NCBI GenBank assembly: GCA_027062325.1
Contig: JAMOTN010000062.1
Location: forward strand, 1 to 24,215
Origin: a bacterium
GTDB taxonomy: Bacteria; JAMOTN01
Direction: 5' to 3'
Length of the DNA stretch: 24,215 nt
Position numbers and translations under genes: made by a program. Position 1 is the first letter of the stretch. Every line of letters starts with the position of its first letter. The notes below the pieces were generated by a model. The model saw only the letters and a program-made list of their open reading frames with translations, did no database searches and was not told the origin of the DNA. Below are positions 23,601-24,215 of the stretch, piece after piece.

Positions 23601-24215
23601 GTTGAAGGCATTAAATGAAGGATGGTTTATAGAGGGAAGTGCGGCGAGTGTGGAGTTGAATGGTGTGCATACTGAGAGTGTATATGCTACGAGTGCGATA
23701 GTTGAAGGAGATAGGTTGGTATTGAGAGATGTGGTGTTATATGGAACGAGTGGAGTAGAAGTAGGAGTTAGTGATCATTTAGAGCTAGCGAGTGTAGAGA
23801 TGAATGTGAATGATTGGGGAGTGAAGGGGACGGTAAATGTAAGCGAGTTTTTAGTAGATGGGGCGACGATAGAGGCGAGGGATGATGAGCCTGATTTTGC
23901 GGTTGAGGTAGCGGCGAGCCTAGCGAGTGTGGAAGGTTTGATAGCTGAGAGTGAAGACAAGGGAGTGTGGGTGAGCGGATTGAGCAGTGCTGCGACGGTT
24001 GAGGAGAGCACGATAGAAGCGGTGAATGTGGCGTTGAGGCTGGCAGGTGCGAATTATCCTGTGTATGTGGGATATGCGAGTGTAGAGAGTAGTGGAGCGA
24101 CAGCTGCGGTTGTGGTGAGTGCTACGACGTTGGAAGTGGAGGATGTGCAGTTTAATGCGTCTGAGGCGGCGTTGGATTTGACGGCGAGCAGTGTGGAGAT
24201 AAGTGGAAGCACGTT
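17617..24215 (+). CDS. Giant exported beta-helix-like repeat protein (3' end beyond window)
   Basis: At least 2199 residues, open without a stop to the right edge. ATG 17617 follows GGAGG by 7 nt. A signal peptide (hydrophobic 13-29, likely cleavage after AVYAA) is followed by a lectin-like beta-sandwich-looking region at about 100-330 (starts VVFDDFSSNTASNYQV, rich in Trp and Tyr), a second beta-rich region to about 560, then more than 1500 residues of short repeating strands such as ATFENVKI, ATFENFLI, ATVEDVKI, ATVEESTI. Spacing and the Gly/Asn/Asp turns suggest a right-handed parallel beta-helix, as in adhesins and polysaccharide lyases; this is inference. No catalytic motif, cohesin, dockerin or S-layer domain was seen in the part present. 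Likely a surface or secreted structural/adhesive protein. The last 1.4 kb differ sharply in codon use. Confidence 0.95.
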   Translation, partial: MNNKENMPKLYIYPLIALLVVLATGFAVYAAGLWCDPTGLSSVSAKYDPWHDPERHTKIHPHPSTLISNNSTLKNSGFYAGGNYLYVLPSSLTVTHPNLVVFDDFSSNTASNYQVAGLSGDGTIDKNVKNGYLEVSNTASSNGKVKEFILYHTGVTCSGDVIISAAFGDNGYDNAYYDVNFDYVFKYSSNFWWRYCKGYIGAAVYADNSHWTVIAARQYYYYYSSYWVGWYEKEIAVKDAGGGFNTVLSDKKIPGVIWLKAYFHKNATTVSGRRLVFRGKTTSNTNTTVDANTTSSYNAGVDLNRVGLYFNLAADKDTTKDKIRINWFAAFKPATYIRVSNVPAHTRIVIVTGVGVAITEEETNTLDSPQSMDLDIASAFDPTTSNKIWPIFNAKVRIKDENGTVLKEIQIDKLFPADVITLQYDTSTTYATNFKGEEILNIGSSSSDYFSEIHYVQAIVEASGVQNANASLKVSDSASGSWQDASSWINVNWSALYAKIYVTPTSTTAQPRIDLSKVWVDVRGEFYFYNLYGENVNIGGPNSLTANGDIKRFLSGVTYRVEKNDGDGYKFTQNATVEKGAKIHLRDGNKLYLDSSKILYVGDDPRYGFNVSGVADDYAIVDLGDNGNGKRKFYIYGTLKYKYFKFVKSKFNLTASGKILPDNNLPGRALYVDKPNEVGDPKVFLYMANGSEATFENFYIYFEPSSSNRGIFNIVGTAIFKNGSMEIADNYDFGNEMFLIQKNATATFENVKITFGGKNGTSVFNLKCNNGNPVIKFDSVEINFNSHATGINFVFYSNDTGDYSAIFKLSNVTVEVDNSASVNKFFYINSNDENNPVKVYYHNLVLKGAKYGFDLDGAVKVFSLNTGGVTIETTTNYPIDFREDNYHKSTYVELENAYLKSNSSCVVNFEGNTNTTKEIRYKNATFETESGGEWVITTNSNADTPFIFKPMTLGAGSSNAIITPDNKQAFYCNAKLIATFENFLIKGRFFVENDTDATAEFKNATVENDDGEPAVKFKATDTYGGYLKLTNTYIHSVNAKGIEAKRPIKIFYDGLDISSKKKCVEVDFKGKAGCLVATGNTEGVWESNEEEALIIKKASSTSLMSKVAYTILKTHKEGKVVAVVDNLLAGIEFSHATFEQIPNDSAVITLKGVDPVKYGYVYLKGDKGFVVKKDSNPIVNFVWNGSYNTAEVDVSFIEMEDDADADQNATGELKGWYIDGDSDVVVAKLCDANKLKFTDCYVDQCLEIFEARNNAHLIARNFKASEAIKFGFDGANNVEATIENCFWENVGVGVMAKDNMDVYIKDFKLKNIDVAGIYVGPGANANLTLAGNVEIYRCGYYNSSSPPAPALQNSAIALEDGHITLQNVNLRVATEEGEYYVFRLKKDNIGGSGSVYVGDWQDTANNLAVFRLEDPMSSLDMANVDFTLSDVALPFLRFKDDNVQNQNFVFKAHSITGTATVESAFGDALFYLKFGGANLTATLEIRKVDLKMKDNKFVVTNSSIANFVARLEGTVENEEGTQVSVFADLPSAVVDFKADTSDTTDALWVKSFKTLINHSGTTSLEAWRLRLISSAAGDGIKTEAGAATVEDVKIENTAAGKGIALLGSGVDFYGDSIEVRVAGFDKGIVGDDMSSFDLRDASVVSGDSAISLNTTSSYWASIECEATTEGAGSGAAVDLNSVAAATFEGRVYCEDDRGIELTAGTASDAYVSARIKAKEEAVYVNGENNLKIKDSVLVSRAATTAVVTVNNDVRVLNTIASSEVSGFEVAAGNIDTVKFSSVEVRAKDWGIKGTTGFGFFVIDDATIEAASGDEPDFAVEVAASLASMEGLIAESEDKGVWVSGLATAATVEESTIEAVNVALRLAGANYPVYVGYASVESSGATTAVVVSATTLEVEDVQFNASEAALDLTAGTVEISGSTFECGGIGIYVASGNSLGKLWIDGLYERGYGADEADAVASVEAGIVKVYDLDASCEDWGMRLRGVDTCYVSESVLKALNEGWFIEGSAASVELNGVHTESVYATSAIVEGDRLVLRDVVLYGTSGVEVGVSDHLELASVEMNVNDWGVKGTVNVSEFLVDGATIEARDDEPDFAVEVAASLASVEGLIAESEDKGVWVSGLSSAATVEESTIEAVNVALRLAGANYPVYVGYASVESSGATAAVVVSATTLEVEDVQFNASEAALDLTASSVEISGST
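23053..23384 (+). repeat. Internal long repeat of the giant gene, copy 1
   Basis: 332 bp nearly identical to 23884-24215, with about 14 differences counted by eye, many clustered in one 12-bp block. Encodes DEPDFAVEVAAS through EISGST. Weaker similarity extends to the left (DWGIKG / DWGVKG at 22981 and 23815). Confidence 0.9.
23884..24215 (+). repeat. Internal long repeat of the giant gene, copy 2 (runs off the window)
   Basis: Starts exactly 831 bp (277 codons) after copy 1, so the period is in frame. It is still matching at the last base of the window, so the repeat unit is longer than 332 bp and more copies may follow. Confidence 0.9.

Noticed and set aside
22782-24011. Two similar antisense open frames (22782-23180 and 23775-24011) with the same N-terminus
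   Set aside because: They mirror the duplicated segment of the giant gene and the low number of stop codons on the opposite strand of its G-rich end; neither has a ribosome binding site.
23053-24215. Mobile element or CRISPR-like origin for the long repeat
   Set aside because: The repeat is in frame, carries no transposase or terminal inverted repeats, and its 831-bp spacing is far too large for a CRISPR array.

Overview
The window looks like the chromosome of an AT-rich, anaerobic bacterium. The case for Bacteria is strong GGAGG-type ribosome binding sites before most genes, sigma70-like promoters with perfect TATAAT boxes, GatC, and an RmuC-family protein. The case for an anaerobe is a four-subunit 2-oxoacid:ferredoxin oxidoreductase, a radical SAM enzyme, a 2-hydroxyacyl-CoA dehydratase-type Fe-S protein and ferredoxin-bearing MinD ATPases. 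I cannot name the phylum; a (possibly thermophilic) deep-branching fermenter or syntroph would fit, but that is inference. No rRNA, tRNA, CRISPR array or transposase was recognised.

Layout. (1) 1-5399, minus strand: one operon read from a good promoter at 5371-5399, in the order: unknown 346-aa protein, ferredoxin subunit (korD), korA, korB, korC, then asparaginyl-tRNA synthetase (cut by the window edge). The unknown first gene looks like a Fe-S oxidoreductase of the tandem-CCG type that has lost its cysteines. (2) 5457-6476, minus: a radical SAM protein closely resembling LipS2, one half of the two-protein lipoyl synthase. (3) 6564-9672, plus: a promoter followed by a Gly/Arg-rich DUF5320-like small protein, a PadR repressor, a NifX/dinitrogenase-cofactor-like protein, and a 652-aa protein in which two MinD-type ATPases, each carrying its own pair of 4Fe-4S ferredoxin motifs, are fused head to tail. 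This is a compact, probably self-regulated metal/Fe-S module. (4) 9675-12483: an inositol monophosphatase-family enzyme (minus), an exported protein of unknown function (plus) and a membrane-anchored alpha/beta hydrolase (minus). (5) 12637-15308, plus: gatC, ychF and an rmuC-like gene, ended by a bidirectional hairpin. (6) 15337-17305, minus: an AIM24-family protein, a lone HgdB-like Fe-S subunit and a small coupled ORF upstream of it. (7) 17617 to the right edge, plus: a giant exported protein, at least 2199 residues, with a signal peptide, a lectin-like N-terminal region and a long beta-helix-like repeat region.

The most interesting items are the 311-bp divergent region before the giant gene, which holds two near-identical 16-bp palindromes (TGTCAA-N4-TTGACR) 96 bp apart plus a third half-site that is also the -35 of the divergent gene; the 831-bp near-identical internal repeat and the sharp change of codon use within the giant gene; the fused double MinD; and the cysteine-less CCG-like protein leading the kor operon.
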